Assembly (NCBI GenBank): GCA_903847405.1
Contig: CAINDP010000135.1
Span: 1-64,000 of the forward strand
Origin: an uncultured Myxococcales bacterium
GTDB lineage: Bacteria; Myxococcota_A; UBA9042; DTJE01
Direction of reading: 5' to 3'
Length of the DNA: 64,000 nt
Shown here: positions 34,920-42,416 of the stretch, in pieces
Numbering within the stretch: position 1 is the first letter of the stretch
Layout: each line of letters begins with the position of its first letter
Position numbers and translations under genes: made by a program
The notes under the pieces: generated by a model
The model's input: only the letters and a program-made list of their open reading frames with translations
Databases searched by the model: none
What the model was told of the DNA's origin: nothing

Positions 34920-35029
34920 CGCGCCGTGGCGCAGAACCCCAGGCGCCCCAGCACCACGATCCACAGGACGATCAGCAGCAGGATGCCGACGCATTGCAGG
35001 AAGGCCTTCGCCATCGCGTGCGGATTCAT
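34520..35029 (-). CDS. Possible small membrane protein coupled to the 35.0 kb gene
   Basis: ATG 35029 overlaps the upstream stop by ATGA. The first ~32 residues (MNPHAMAKAFLQ, then a strongly hydrophobic LLLIVLWIVVLG) form a convincing membrane helix. After about residue 50 the frame becomes Ser/Arg/Thr/Pro-rich and is antisense to the 34.3-34.9 kb gene for 400 bp. That part is probably not a real domain: either a frameshift hides the true stop or the protein has a disordered tail. The N-terminal part is credible; the end coordinate is not. Confidence 0.45.
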   Translation of the reverse strand: MNPHAMAKAFLQCVGILLLIVLWIVVLGRLGFCATARYRGESPGRPSGESARAMTARTSRVTSSVVWMSIRGTPAPTTRPPATRSNTRWSIAVQPPSVSKSPPSRRATPSSGADRSQAWAAATGKISSGTSRTSMYDTRKAASVKPARSGRNGTATRVSTSSSGRPGRW

Positions 35030-35898
35030 GGGAGCCTCTCCGTGTCGAAGGGTTTCCGGGTGCCCGGGTCGCCCCGATCCAGGGCGTTCAGTTCGTCCGC
35101 CACCTCCGGGCCGTCCAGTGCGAAGGGACGCGATGGCCCCAGGGAACTCCACCACCGGCCCTCGTGACGCAGGTTGAAGTCGCTGCCGTCGAGGTGCATG
35201 CCTGCGTCCCGGGCCAGGTCCAGCAGAAGGTCGCGGTACAACTGGTTCTCGGTGGGCAGAAGGCCTGGACGGGCCGCCCGGATGGCGTCGCGGGCCTTCC
35301 CGAGGGCCGCCTCCGTCATGGCCGACACGACTCCCCGGTGCAGGGCTTCGTACCGGCCCGCGACCTCCCGTCCGGCGGCCCGGGCCTCCTCGTCCAGTCG
35401 GCGGGCCAGTTCCGTCCGCAACCCCGGGCCGGGGTCCTTCGCCGCGGCCTCCACGACAAAGCCGGCAAGGAGGTTCGCCATGCGGCCCCGGGCCCCGAAC
35501 AGCAGCGTCGCCAGGCTGCCTGCCCTGGCCATCCCGGTCTTCAGGTTCCGGACGCTGGACCCGGCAAAGGTGGCGAACCGCTCGGCCGCTCGCCCCATCT
35601 GGTTGCGGGCGGCCTGGACGGCGTCCCTCGCGTCCGCGTACCAGCACTGCAGTTCGTCCCGGGCAGCGTCGCGGTCCACCTTGAACCCGTCGGGGGGACG
35701 CAGGGCCTCGGCGCCCTCCCGGTAGGACAGGGTCGCGACCTGTCGTCGCAGCGCGTCACGGCCTGCGGGGCCGCCAGGACGGGACCGGCCTTCCCGCACC
35801 TGTCCTGCCGCGGGTCGGGTCCTCTGCGGGACGGTCGGGCCGAGGGTGTCCCGATCGATTCCCACCAGCGCCACCGGTTCCCCCGGTTCCAGACCCAC
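35026..35898 (-). CDS. Protein with N-terminal L-x-Y-x-E-G motif, possibly eCIS-related
   Basis: 290 aa from GTG 35898, which has no strong ribosome site. Residues 1-50 are disordered (Pro/Gly/Arg). Residues 57-68 read LSYREGAEALRP, which matches the placement and pattern of LGYEDGVRLL in the HEXXH protein at 16.6 kb. The middle is a long Ala/Arg-rich helical region with ELQCWYADARDAVQAA and a Gly/Ala-rich helix (FGARGRMANLLAGFVVEAAA) that could be amphipathic or membrane-active. The end is charged. No HEXXH. It is coupled by ATGA to a small membrane-helix frame. Confidence 0.6.
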   Translation of the reverse strand: MGLEPGEPVALVGIDRDTLGPTVPQRTRPAAGQVREGRSRPGGPAGRDALRRQVATLSYREGAEALRPPDGFKVDRDAARDELQCWYADARDAVQAARNQMGRAAERFATFAGSSVRNLKTGMARAGSLATLLFGARGRMANLLAGFVVEAAAKDPGPGLRTELARRLDEEARAAGREVAGRYEALHRGVVSAMTEAALGKARDAIRAARPGLLPTENQLYRDLLLDLARDAGMHLDGSDFNLRHEGRWWSSLGPSRPFALDGPEVADELNALDRGDPGTRKPFDTERLP

Positions 35899-35978
35899 GC
35901 TGTATCGGGGAATCGCCCGGGGTGTTTCGCACCTGCGGTCCGTCCTACAATGGGGCGGTCCACCCTCGAGGAAGCGCG

Positions 35979-37223
35979 ATGTTCGATCACCTCCTGTCCC
36001 CTGCTGGCCTGGCCCTTCGCGACGAGGTTCGCGATTTCGTGAAGTCCATCTCGACGGACCTCATCCTGGCCATGGACCGGGACGAAGTGAAGTTCCCGAA
36101 GGAGTTCCTGGCCGAAGCGGGGCGCCGGAACCTCATGGGCGTTCGCCATCCCGTGCAGTGGGGCGGTCGCGGCATGACCTGGGTGGACACCTGCATGGTC
36201 ATGGAGGAGGTCGGCGTCCTGGGCTACATCTTCGCCTGCACCTTCGGGGTGGGCGCGGAACTGGTATGCGACGCCATCGTCCTGCACGGCACCGATGCGC
36301 AGAAGGAGCGCTACGTCCGGCCGCTGCTGGCCGGCAAGATGTTCGCCGCCGAGTGCCTGACCGAGCCCCGGGGCGGATCGGACTTCTTCGGCGCGACCAC
36401 GAAGGCGGTGCGCGACGGGGACAACTGGATCCTCAGCGGGGCCAAGCGCTTCATCGTGGGCGGGGCCTCGGCGGACTACTTCCTGGTGTACGCGAAGACC
36501 GATCCGGACGCCCACCCGTCGAAGTCGATGACGTGCTTCCTGGTGGACCGGGGCCCGGGGGTGGAAACGGACTACCTCTATGGCCTGATGGGCTGCCGGG
36601 GCGGTGGCACGGCGCGGGTGCGGTTCCACGAGGTGGTCGTGCCGAACGCGAACATCCTGGGGCGCGTCAACGGGGCGACCGACGTCTTCTACCCGATGAT
36701 GATCCCCGAGCGCCTGGGGACGGCGGCCATGACCATCGGCGCGGCGCGGCCGGCCCTGGACGTGGCCACGCGGTACACGCGCAAGCGGCGGGCCTTCGGC
36801 AAGGCGATCAAGGACTTCGAGGGTGTCTCGTTCCAGGTGGCCGAGGCCGTGACGCTGCTGGACGCGTGCCGGGCGCTGGTCTACGTGACGGCCCGGGCCG
36901 TGGACGCCGGGGAGGATCCCAACCGCGTCCGGCGCCTGGTCAGCGAAACCAAGAAGTTCGTCACCGAGTCGTGCCAGCAGGTGGCCCGCAACGCCATGCA
37001 GGTCATGGGCGGCATCGGCTACACCAACGTGTACCCGGTGGAACGCATCGCCCGGGACCTGGGTCTGGCCAGCATCTGGACCGGCTCGAACGAGATCATG
37101 AGCCTGATCGTCGGGACCGAGTGGTACAAGGAGCAGGAGGCTCTCGAAGCTTCCGGGGCGATCCGGGACTCGGAACCGGACGCCGAGAGCGCGGGCGACG
37201 TGGACGAAAAGGTCTTCGAGTAG
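35979..37223 (+). CDS. Acyl-CoA dehydrogenase
   Basis: 414 aa FAD flavoenzyme oxidising acyl-CoA to the 2-enoyl form. Family motifs are clear: AAECLTEPRGGSDF, GAKRFIVGG, TRKRRAFGKAI and MQVMGGIGYTNVYPVERIARD. At the medium-chain catalytic position, where YEGT is expected, the sequence reads WTGSNEI, so that Glu is Thr. A Glu in IPERLG lies where isovaleryl- and long-chain enzymes place their base. Substrate class is therefore uncertain. ATG 35979 has GAAG and a TACAAT -10-like hexamer at 35946-35951. Confidence 0.92.
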   Translation: MFDHLLSPAGLALRDEVRDFVKSISTDLILAMDRDEVKFPKEFLAEAGRRNLMGVRHPVQWGGRGMTWVDTCMVMEEVGVLGYIFACTFGVGAELVCDAIVLHGTDAQKERYVRPLLAGKMFAAECLTEPRGGSDFFGATTKAVRDGDNWILSGAKRFIVGGASADYFLVYAKTDPDAHPSKSMTCFLVDRGPGVETDYLYGLMGCRGGGTARVRFHEVVVPNANILGRVNGATDVFYPMMIPERLGTAAMTIGAARPALDVATRYTRKRRAFGKAIKDFEGVSFQVAEAVTLLDACRALVYVTARAVDAGEDPNRVRRLVSETKKFVTESCQQVARNAMQVMGGIGYTNVYPVERIARDLGLASIWTGSNEIMSLIVGTEWYKEQEALEASGAIRDSEPDAESAGDVDEKVFE

Positions 37224-37268
37224 GGGACGGTAGCCTTCTTCGACGGACCCGGAAGATCGGTCGCACGC

Positions 37269-37338
37269 GGGAAATGGGGACAGACGGGAAATGGGGACAG
37301 ACACCAATTTCCCGAAATTGGTGTCTGTCCCCATTTCC
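37269..37338. repeat. REP-like palindromic element
   Basis: Two tandem 17-bp copies of GGGAAATGGGGACAGAC (37269-37285 and 37286-37302). The second copy is the left part of a perfect 24-bp inverted repeat (37287-37310 and 37315-37338) with a 4-nt loop CCCG. It sits between the convergent ends of the acyl-CoA dehydrogenase and CocE-family genes. The GGGGACAGAC core is, from memory, common in REP/BIME-type repeats mobilised by RAYT transposases. No transposase is in this window. As RNA it would make a very stable bidirectional hairpin. Confidence 0.9.
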
Positions 37339-37404
37339 TTGCGCCGCAGGCCGACGTCCTCGGAAAGGGTGACTGTCCCACTTCCTGGTGTCCCGCTTGT
37401 CCGG

Positions 37405-39435
37405 TCAGATCCGGCGGCGGCGCAGTCCGGCCGCCAGGGCCAGGAAGGCGCCGAGGGCGAGGAGCGGGGCGGGGGAGGCGGGGGCCGTGCCGCCGGCGGA
37501 ACAGCCGCCACCGGACGTCGAGGGGGTTCCGACGTCGCCGGTCGGGAGGTCGGCCGCGACGGCGTCCGTCCCGAGGCCCGGATCGGCGTCGGTCTGCCCG
37601 TCATCCCGCCCAGGGCAGTCGGTCCCCTGCGGAACATCCGGGGGCTCCGCCGTGTCCGGGGCGGCGTCCACGGGATCGACCGTGTCCACGACGGCATCGA
37701 CCGGCGGCGCGTCCGGTTCCACGACCTCCACGACCTCCACGACGTCGCTTCCGGTTTCGCCGACCCCTTCGGCGACGTCCGGCAGTTCGGCGGCCTCGAC
37801 CACCTCGGGCGTGGGTTCGTCGGGAAGCGGCACGGGCAGTCGCAGCATGGACGCTCCGACGATCGGCAGGTCCAGGGTGAAGGCCGTGCCGGCGGGCAGA
37901 TCGCGCAGGTCGGGATTCAGTTCGAAGCGGGGGTGGTTCGAGGCGGTCACGATGACTCGCACGCGGTGGCCTGGAGCGAACACGTACGCGGTGCTCCACA
38001 GGTCCACGTCCACGTCCACGGGTTCGCCCGGAGTCACGGCGGCCTTTTCGGCGCACCCGTTCCGCATGGAGATGCGCTGGATGCCATCGGTGATCAGGAT
38101 CGAGCGGCCGTCGGGATACACGTCCGTCACGCGCACGGCCACGTCGGCGTCCGTGCCCTGCGACATGACGCGCAGCGTCGCGTAGAGGCGTCCGACCACC
38201 TCCAGGGGCTCCGACAGGGGTTCGGACGTGAAGATCCGGGCGTCGGGCTTCGCCTCGACCCCGGCCTGTTCTTCGGCGCCCAGGCTGCCGACCAGATTGC
38301 GCCCGCCGATGGTCGGCGAGGGGTTCGCGGGGTCCAGCAGGACGTCGACCAGGCCATCTTCGGCGGGCGTGAGGAATCCGAGGGTCCCGTCCTTCGCCAG
38401 GTACAGACGCGTTTCCTCCGCGGGGATCGGCCAGTCGGGGGCACCGCGCCACTCGTTGCCCGGCGCCCCGGGCTCGTCGGAACCCATCAGGTAGTACTGC
38501 ACGCGCGGCCAGGCGTCGATGACGTCGTTGTACCCGTCGAAGCACCACTGCAGGAAGGACAGCATCGTCGAGATGATGTCCATCGCAGCGTCATCCGGGA
38601 ACGTGCGGGGGCCTGCGACGTTGCCGGCCGGGTGGAAGTGGTCGGCCGGGCCCATCACCAGGTACTGCCGATTGGCGATGTCCGGGTCCGAGGACGTGCG
38701 CCACAACTTGTAGCCGTTGATGGTCCCCTGTGTGAAGACATCGTACCAGCCGCCCAGGTGAATGGACGCGGTGCGGACGTCGGCACCCTCGGACGGTGCC
38801 AGCCGGATGGGGTCCCACCACGAGTCGCACAGGCGGTGCGACTCCAGGTTCGACAGCCAGTCGTTGCCGCCGACCCATCCCAGCCAGGCCTTGACGTCAC
38901 GCTGCCGGAACACCCCGCCGTTGAACGCCGTGTCCGCGTAGACGTCACTGGTCGCGATGGCCAGCATCTGGCACTGCAGTCGCGGGTCGGCGCCCGGGGC
39001 GATCAGGTAGGCCGGAATCGCGATGGCGGAAAGGCCTCCCATGGCGATGCGGCCATCGGACCAGGGCTGCGCGAGGATCCAGTCCAGCGCCTCGTGTCCG
39101 TCCTCGCGGTCCGTCCGGAACACCTGGGCCGTACCATCGGAGCCGCCGCTGCCGCGGGTGTACTGGATGACCACCGCGAAGCCAAAGCCGACCGCCATGC
39201 CCAGTTGCGACTGGAAGTCGTGGTCGTCGTAGGGCGTGCGCAGGAGGATGGTCGGGTAGGTCCCGGTCGCGTCGGGCAGCAGGACCAGTGTATCGAGCCG
39301 CGTACCGTCGGACATGGGGACCATTTCACGCAGGGTCACTTCGGCGCGCGCCATCGAGGGGGCGGCCAGCAGCGCTGCTGCGAGCACGAACGAAACGACG
39401 CTCGCCTTGGTGGTGGATTGGATCCGGGGGCACAT
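37405..39435 (-). CDS. Exported CocE/X-Pro dipeptidyl-peptidase-family hydrolase with MYXO-CTERM-like tail
   Basis: 676 aa. The signal peptide ends near ARAE. An alpha/beta hydrolase domain (about 30-310) has the nucleophile in MGGLSAIA and a possible catalytic His in GPADHFHP. The C-terminal beta-sandwich (about 330-550) is typical of CocE/PepX. A Val/Glu/Asp/Pro linker of about 90 residues follows, then GGGCSAGG, a hydrophobic helix and RRRR: a MYXO-CTERM-like sorting tail. The protein is probably processed and held at the cell surface. A TTG at 39438 is an alternative start; AGGAG fits either. An inverted repeat lies just upstream. Confidence 0.92.
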   Translation of the reverse strand: MCPRIQSTTKASVVSFVLAAALLAAPSMARAEVTLREMVPMSDGTRLDTLVLLPDATGTYPTILLRTPYDDHDFQSQLGMAVGFGFAVVIQYTRGSGGSDGTAQVFRTDREDGHEALDWILAQPWSDGRIAMGGLSAIAIPAYLIAPGADPRLQCQMLAIATSDVYADTAFNGGVFRQRDVKAWLGWVGGNDWLSNLESHRLCDSWWDPIRLAPSEGADVRTASIHLGGWYDVFTQGTINGYKLWRTSSDPDIANRQYLVMGPADHFHPAGNVAGPRTFPDDAAMDIISTMLSFLQWCFDGYNDVIDAWPRVQYYLMGSDEPGAPGNEWRGAPDWPIPAEETRLYLAKDGTLGFLTPAEDGLVDVLLDPANPSPTIGGRNLVGSLGAEEQAGVEAKPDARIFTSEPLSEPLEVVGRLYATLRVMSQGTDADVAVRVTDVYPDGRSILITDGIQRISMRNGCAEKAAVTPGEPVDVDVDLWSTAYVFAPGHRVRVIVTASNHPRFELNPDLRDLPAGTAFTLDLPIVGASMLRLPVPLPDEPTPEVVEAAELPDVAEGVGETGSDVVEVVEVVEPDAPPVDAVVDTVDPVDAAPDTAEPPDVPQGTDCPGRDDGQTDADPGLGTDAVAADLPTGDVGTPSTSGGGCSAGGTAPASPAPLLALGAFLALAAGLRRRRI

Positions 39436-39447
39436 CAAGCATTCTCC

Positions 39448-39462
39448 TGACGCAACGCGTCA
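39448..39462. promoter_or_regulatory. Inverted repeat upstream of the CocE-family gene
   Basis: TGACGC-AAC-GCGTCA, perfect 6-bp arms with a 3-bp centre. It lies 13 bp upstream of the start codon on the minus strand and touches the ribosome-binding site region. It could be an operator or a translational hairpin. No sigma-70 pair stands out near it. Confidence 0.35.
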
Positions 39463-39602
39463 CGAAACTAGCGAAGAAGGCCGCGCGGCGCAAGGGCGTG
39501 CGCCTGGAACAGTAGCGTTTTGCGGGGCGTCATGGGGCCGATCGTGGTGCGGGCACCGCGGTTTCGTGCAATCCTCGTCACCAGGACCGCCGGGAGTCGA
39601 TC

Positions 39603-40349
39603 ATGGCGATGGACGCTGCTGCAACCTCGGCCGTGCTGGTGATCGGGAACGAGGTGCTGTCGGGCCGCACGCAGGACGCGAACCTCGGTTTCCTGGCGGC
39701 GCGCCTGGCCGATCTGGGCATTCCGGTCGTCGAGGCCCGCGTCGTGCCGGACGAAGAGGCGGTGATCGTCGAGGCCGTGAACGCGCTGCGGGCGCGGGTG
39801 ACCTACGTGTTCACCACGGGCGGCATCGGGCCCACGCACGACGACATCACGGCGGCGGCCATTGCCAAGGCCTTCGGCGTGCCGGTGGTCCGGGATCCGG
39901 AGGCCGAGCGGCGCCTGCGCGTCCACTACGGCAACGGGTTCGTGAACGCGGCCCGGCTGAAGATGGCCGAGGTGCCCGAGGGCGCCGCCTTGATCGACAA
40001 CCCGGTGTCCACGGCGCCGGGCTTCCGGATCGGGAACGTGTTCGTGCTGGCCGGGGTGCCCGCCATCGCCCGGGCGATGTTCGACGCGCTGGCGCCCGGG
40101 CTGGCGGGGGGCCCGCCGGTCGTGTCCCGCACCGTGCCGTGCAGCATTCCGGAAGGGGAGTTCGCGGCGGCGTTGACGGACGTCCAGTCCCATTACGCGG
40201 GCGTCAGCATCGGGTCGTACCCGTACTTTCGGGCTGGCAAGGTGGGCGTCAGCCTGGTGATCCGGGGCACCGACCTCCAGGCGGTGGATCGGGCCGCCGC
40301 GGAGGTCGAGGACATGGTCCGCAGCCTGGGCGGCGAGCCGCTGGTTTGA
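39603..40349 (+). CDS. CinA N-terminal-like/MoaB-fold protein
   Basis: 248 aa. The MoCF-biosynthesis fold is evident: LVIGNEVLSGRTQDAN, then YVFTTGGIGPTHDDIT and APGFRIGNVFVLAGVP. This is the nicotinamide/molybdopterin-binding N-terminal domain of CinA without the C-terminal deamidase domain. Such stand-alone proteins may be NMN- or ADP-ribose-metabolising enzymes, or of unknown role. ATG 39603 and 39609 are both possible. No operon partner is clear; the FGE-domain gene starts 56 bp downstream. Confidence 0.88.
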   Translation: MAMDAAATSAVLVIGNEVLSGRTQDANLGFLAARLADLGIPVVEARVVPDEEAVIVEAVNALRARVTYVFTTGGIGPTHDDITAAAIAKAFGVPVVRDPEAERRLRVHYGNGFVNAARLKMAEVPEGAALIDNPVSTAPGFRIGNVFVLAGVPAIARAMFDALAPGLAGGPPVVSRTVPCSIPEGEFAAALTDVQSHYAGVSIGSYPYFRAGKVGVSLVIRGTDLQAVDRAAAEVEDMVRSLGGEPLV

Positions 40350-40405
40350 CGCCCCCGACCGGCAGGGCTACGCTCCCTTCATCCACCGAACCGGGGCGCA
40401 CCGTG

Positions 40406-41320
40406 ATGCCGACCGACGTCCGAATCGCCTGCCTGTGGGCGACGATGGCGCTGCTTGCATGCGTCGCGTCGTGCAAGGGCCCTTCGCCGGTTCCGGGGCG
40501 GTCCGGGAAGGCGGTGGCGGAAGTTCCCCGCGAGAACCTTTCGCTGCCCCCCGACGAGGACGTCCGCCAGCCGCCGATCGTGGTCCCCGAGTCCATGGTC
40601 CACGTCCCCCGGGGCGCCTTCCGGATGGGCTGTGACGAGGCGGTTGACGGGCCGTGCTCGGCGACCGAGCGTCCGTCCCGGGCGGTCTGGGTCAACGGGT
40701 TCTTCCTGGACGTGACCGAGGTCACGGTCGGGGCCTTCACGGCGTGCGTCAGGGCCGGGTCCTGTTCGCCGCCCATCGCGGACGGCGAGTGCAACTTCGG
40801 CGAAGCGGATCGGGACGCCTACGCCATCAACTGCGTCACCTGGGACCAGGCGGCCCAGTTCTGCGCGTGGCAGGGCAGGCGCCTGCCGACCGAGGCCGAG
40901 TGGGAGAAGGCGGCGCGGGGCACGGACGGCCGGCCCTTCCCGTGGGGCCGTGACGCTCCCGACGCCGGCGGGACGTACCGCGCCAACTGGGGCGAAGGGC
41001 TGGCCCGGAACCTGTGGATTCGTGACCAATGGGAGTACGACGGCCCGGTCGGCTTCTACCCGAATGCGGCCGGGCCCTACGGTACGGAAGACCAGGCGGG
41101 CAACGTGTCGGAGTGGGTCGCGGACGGCTACCGGGAAGGGTACGACCCGAACGACACGCGGGACCCCAAGGTGGCCCCCACGGCGGAAGGCCGGGTCGTG
41201 CGCGGGGGATCCTTCCGCGAATATGCGCGACGGATGAAGACGTTTGCCCGCGACTGGCACGAGCCCACGTTCTGGTACAGCCACGTCGGGTTCCGGTGTG
41301 CTTCCGACGCGCCGCGTTGA
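40406..41320 (+). CDS. Lipoprotein with formylglycine-generating-enzyme-like (FGE-sulfatase) domain
   Basis: 304 aa. The signal has lipobox ASC (Cys near residue 23). A short acidic linker precedes an FGE/SUMF1-type C-lectin-fold domain (about 60-300): HVPRGAFRMGCDE, DVTEVTVGAF, CVTWDQAAQFCAWQGRRLPTEAEWEKAARG, GNVSEWVADGY, VVRGGSF and HVGFRC. Paired Cys residues are frequent. Most bacterial members are not true formylglycine enzymes and serve as binding modules. The frame is open far upstream to 39314 only as a shadow. A GTG at 40403 is an alternative start. Confidence 0.9.
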   Translation: MPTDVRIACLWATMALLACVASCKGPSPVPGRSGKAVAEVPRENLSLPPDEDVRQPPIVVPESMVHVPRGAFRMGCDEAVDGPCSATERPSRAVWVNGFFLDVTEVTVGAFTACVRAGSCSPPIADGECNFGEADRDAYAINCVTWDQAAQFCAWQGRRLPTEAEWEKAARGTDGRPFPWGRDAPDAGGTYRANWGEGLARNLWIRDQWEYDGPVGFYPNAAGPYGTEDQAGNVSEWVADGYREGYDPNDTRDPKVAPTAEGRVVRGGSFREYARRMKTFARDWHEPTFWYSHVGFRCASDAPR

Positions 41321-41337
41321 AACGCGGGCCCCCCACG

Positions 41338-42240
41338 CTACCCCTGGAACAGGACCACCACGCCGCCCACCGCCAGCAGGGTTCCCGCCACCGCGCGCAT
41401 GCTGACGTGCTGGCCCCGGAAGTGGTCCACGGGCAGCATCAGGATCGGCGTCACGGACATGATGGCGCTGGCGACGCCGGCCTCGGTGTTGTGAACGGCA
41501 AGCAGGGACAGGGACACGCCGATGAACGGGCCGCACACCGCGCCCGCGCCCAGCAAGGCCAGGGCGCGCAGGTCCTTCGTCGCGGTCGCGACCCGGGGCC
41601 AGACGCCGGCGAATGTGAACGCCACGGCGAATCCCAGCGCGCCGGCCAGGACGCGGATCTGGGCCGCCCCGAAGGGCTCGGCGAAATCGACCATGCCCTG
41701 CTTGCTGAGGATCAGGCCCCCGGCCTGTCCCAGCGCGCCGCCGACCGCCAGCACGATGCCCCAGGCCCGGTGGCGGCCCTCGGAGGAGCGTGTGTCCGGA
41801 TCGCGGTGGCCTTCAAGCACCGTCCACGCCACGCCTCCGACGGTCAGGGCCATCCCGAACAGTTTCGTCGCCGACAGGCCCTCGCCCAGGAACAGGTACC
41901 CCAGGATCGCGGTCATGGGCGGCGCCAGGCACATCAGCAGCAGGGACCGGCGGGCCCCGACGAGGACGAAGGACCGGAACAGGCACAGGTCGCCCAGGGT
42001 GAATCCCACCAGCCCGCTCAGGGACAGCCAGAGCCAGGCATCGGGCGGCGCCTCCAGGGGCAGGGCCCGGCCGTGGAACAGCAGGCCGAAGGCGGCCAGG
42101 AGGACGAAGGCCACCACCAGGCGCAGCAGGTTCACCGGGACGGAGCCGACCCGCTTCGAGGCCGCCTCGAAGGCCACGGCCGAACCGGCCCAGAAGAACG
42201 CCGTGGCCAGCGCGGCCACCTCGCCGATCGAACCCGTCAC
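41338..42240 (-). CDS. EamA/DMT-family membrane transporter
   Basis: 300 aa with ten membrane helices in two EamA repeats (about 1-140 and 155-300). Typical elements include FFWAGSAVAFEAASKR near the N terminus and APPMTAILGYLFLGEGLS and ILMLPVDHFRGQHVS at the ends of the repeats. Exports small metabolites; substrate unknown. Start is GTG 42240, chosen where helix 1 begins. The frame is open to 42630 without membrane character. Divergent from mrfB. Confidence 0.88.
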   Translation of the reverse strand: MTGSIGEVAALATAFFWAGSAVAFEAASKRVGSVPVNLLRLVVAFVLLAAFGLLFHGRALPLEAPPDAWLWLSLSGLVGFTLGDLCLFRSFVLVGARRSLLLMCLAPPMTAILGYLFLGEGLSATKLFGMALTVGGVAWTVLEGHRDPDTRSSEGRHRAWGIVLAVGGALGQAGGLILSKQGMVDFAEPFGAAQIRVLAGALGFAVAFTFAGVWPRVATATKDLRALALLGAGAVCGPFIGVSLSLLAVHNTEAGVASAIMSVTPILMLPVDHFRGQHVSMRAVAGTLLAVGGVVVLFQG

Positions 42241-42416
42241 GCGATCACCCGCCTGCGACGCCGCTGATTGTAGCCGGGAAACGGCGCGGGTCGCAGGCGA
42301 CGGCCGCGGCGAGCCTGTCGCACCGCCGTGGGACCATCGGGCGGACGCGGATTGCGCGTCGGGACCCCGTCTTGCGTCGCTCCCGGCGGAAATGCATGAT
42401 GCCGACGGAGGATGCC

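Noticed and set aside
37287-37338. Rho-independent terminator
   Set aside because: The hairpin is perfect but no T-tract follows on either strand; a REP-like element fits better.
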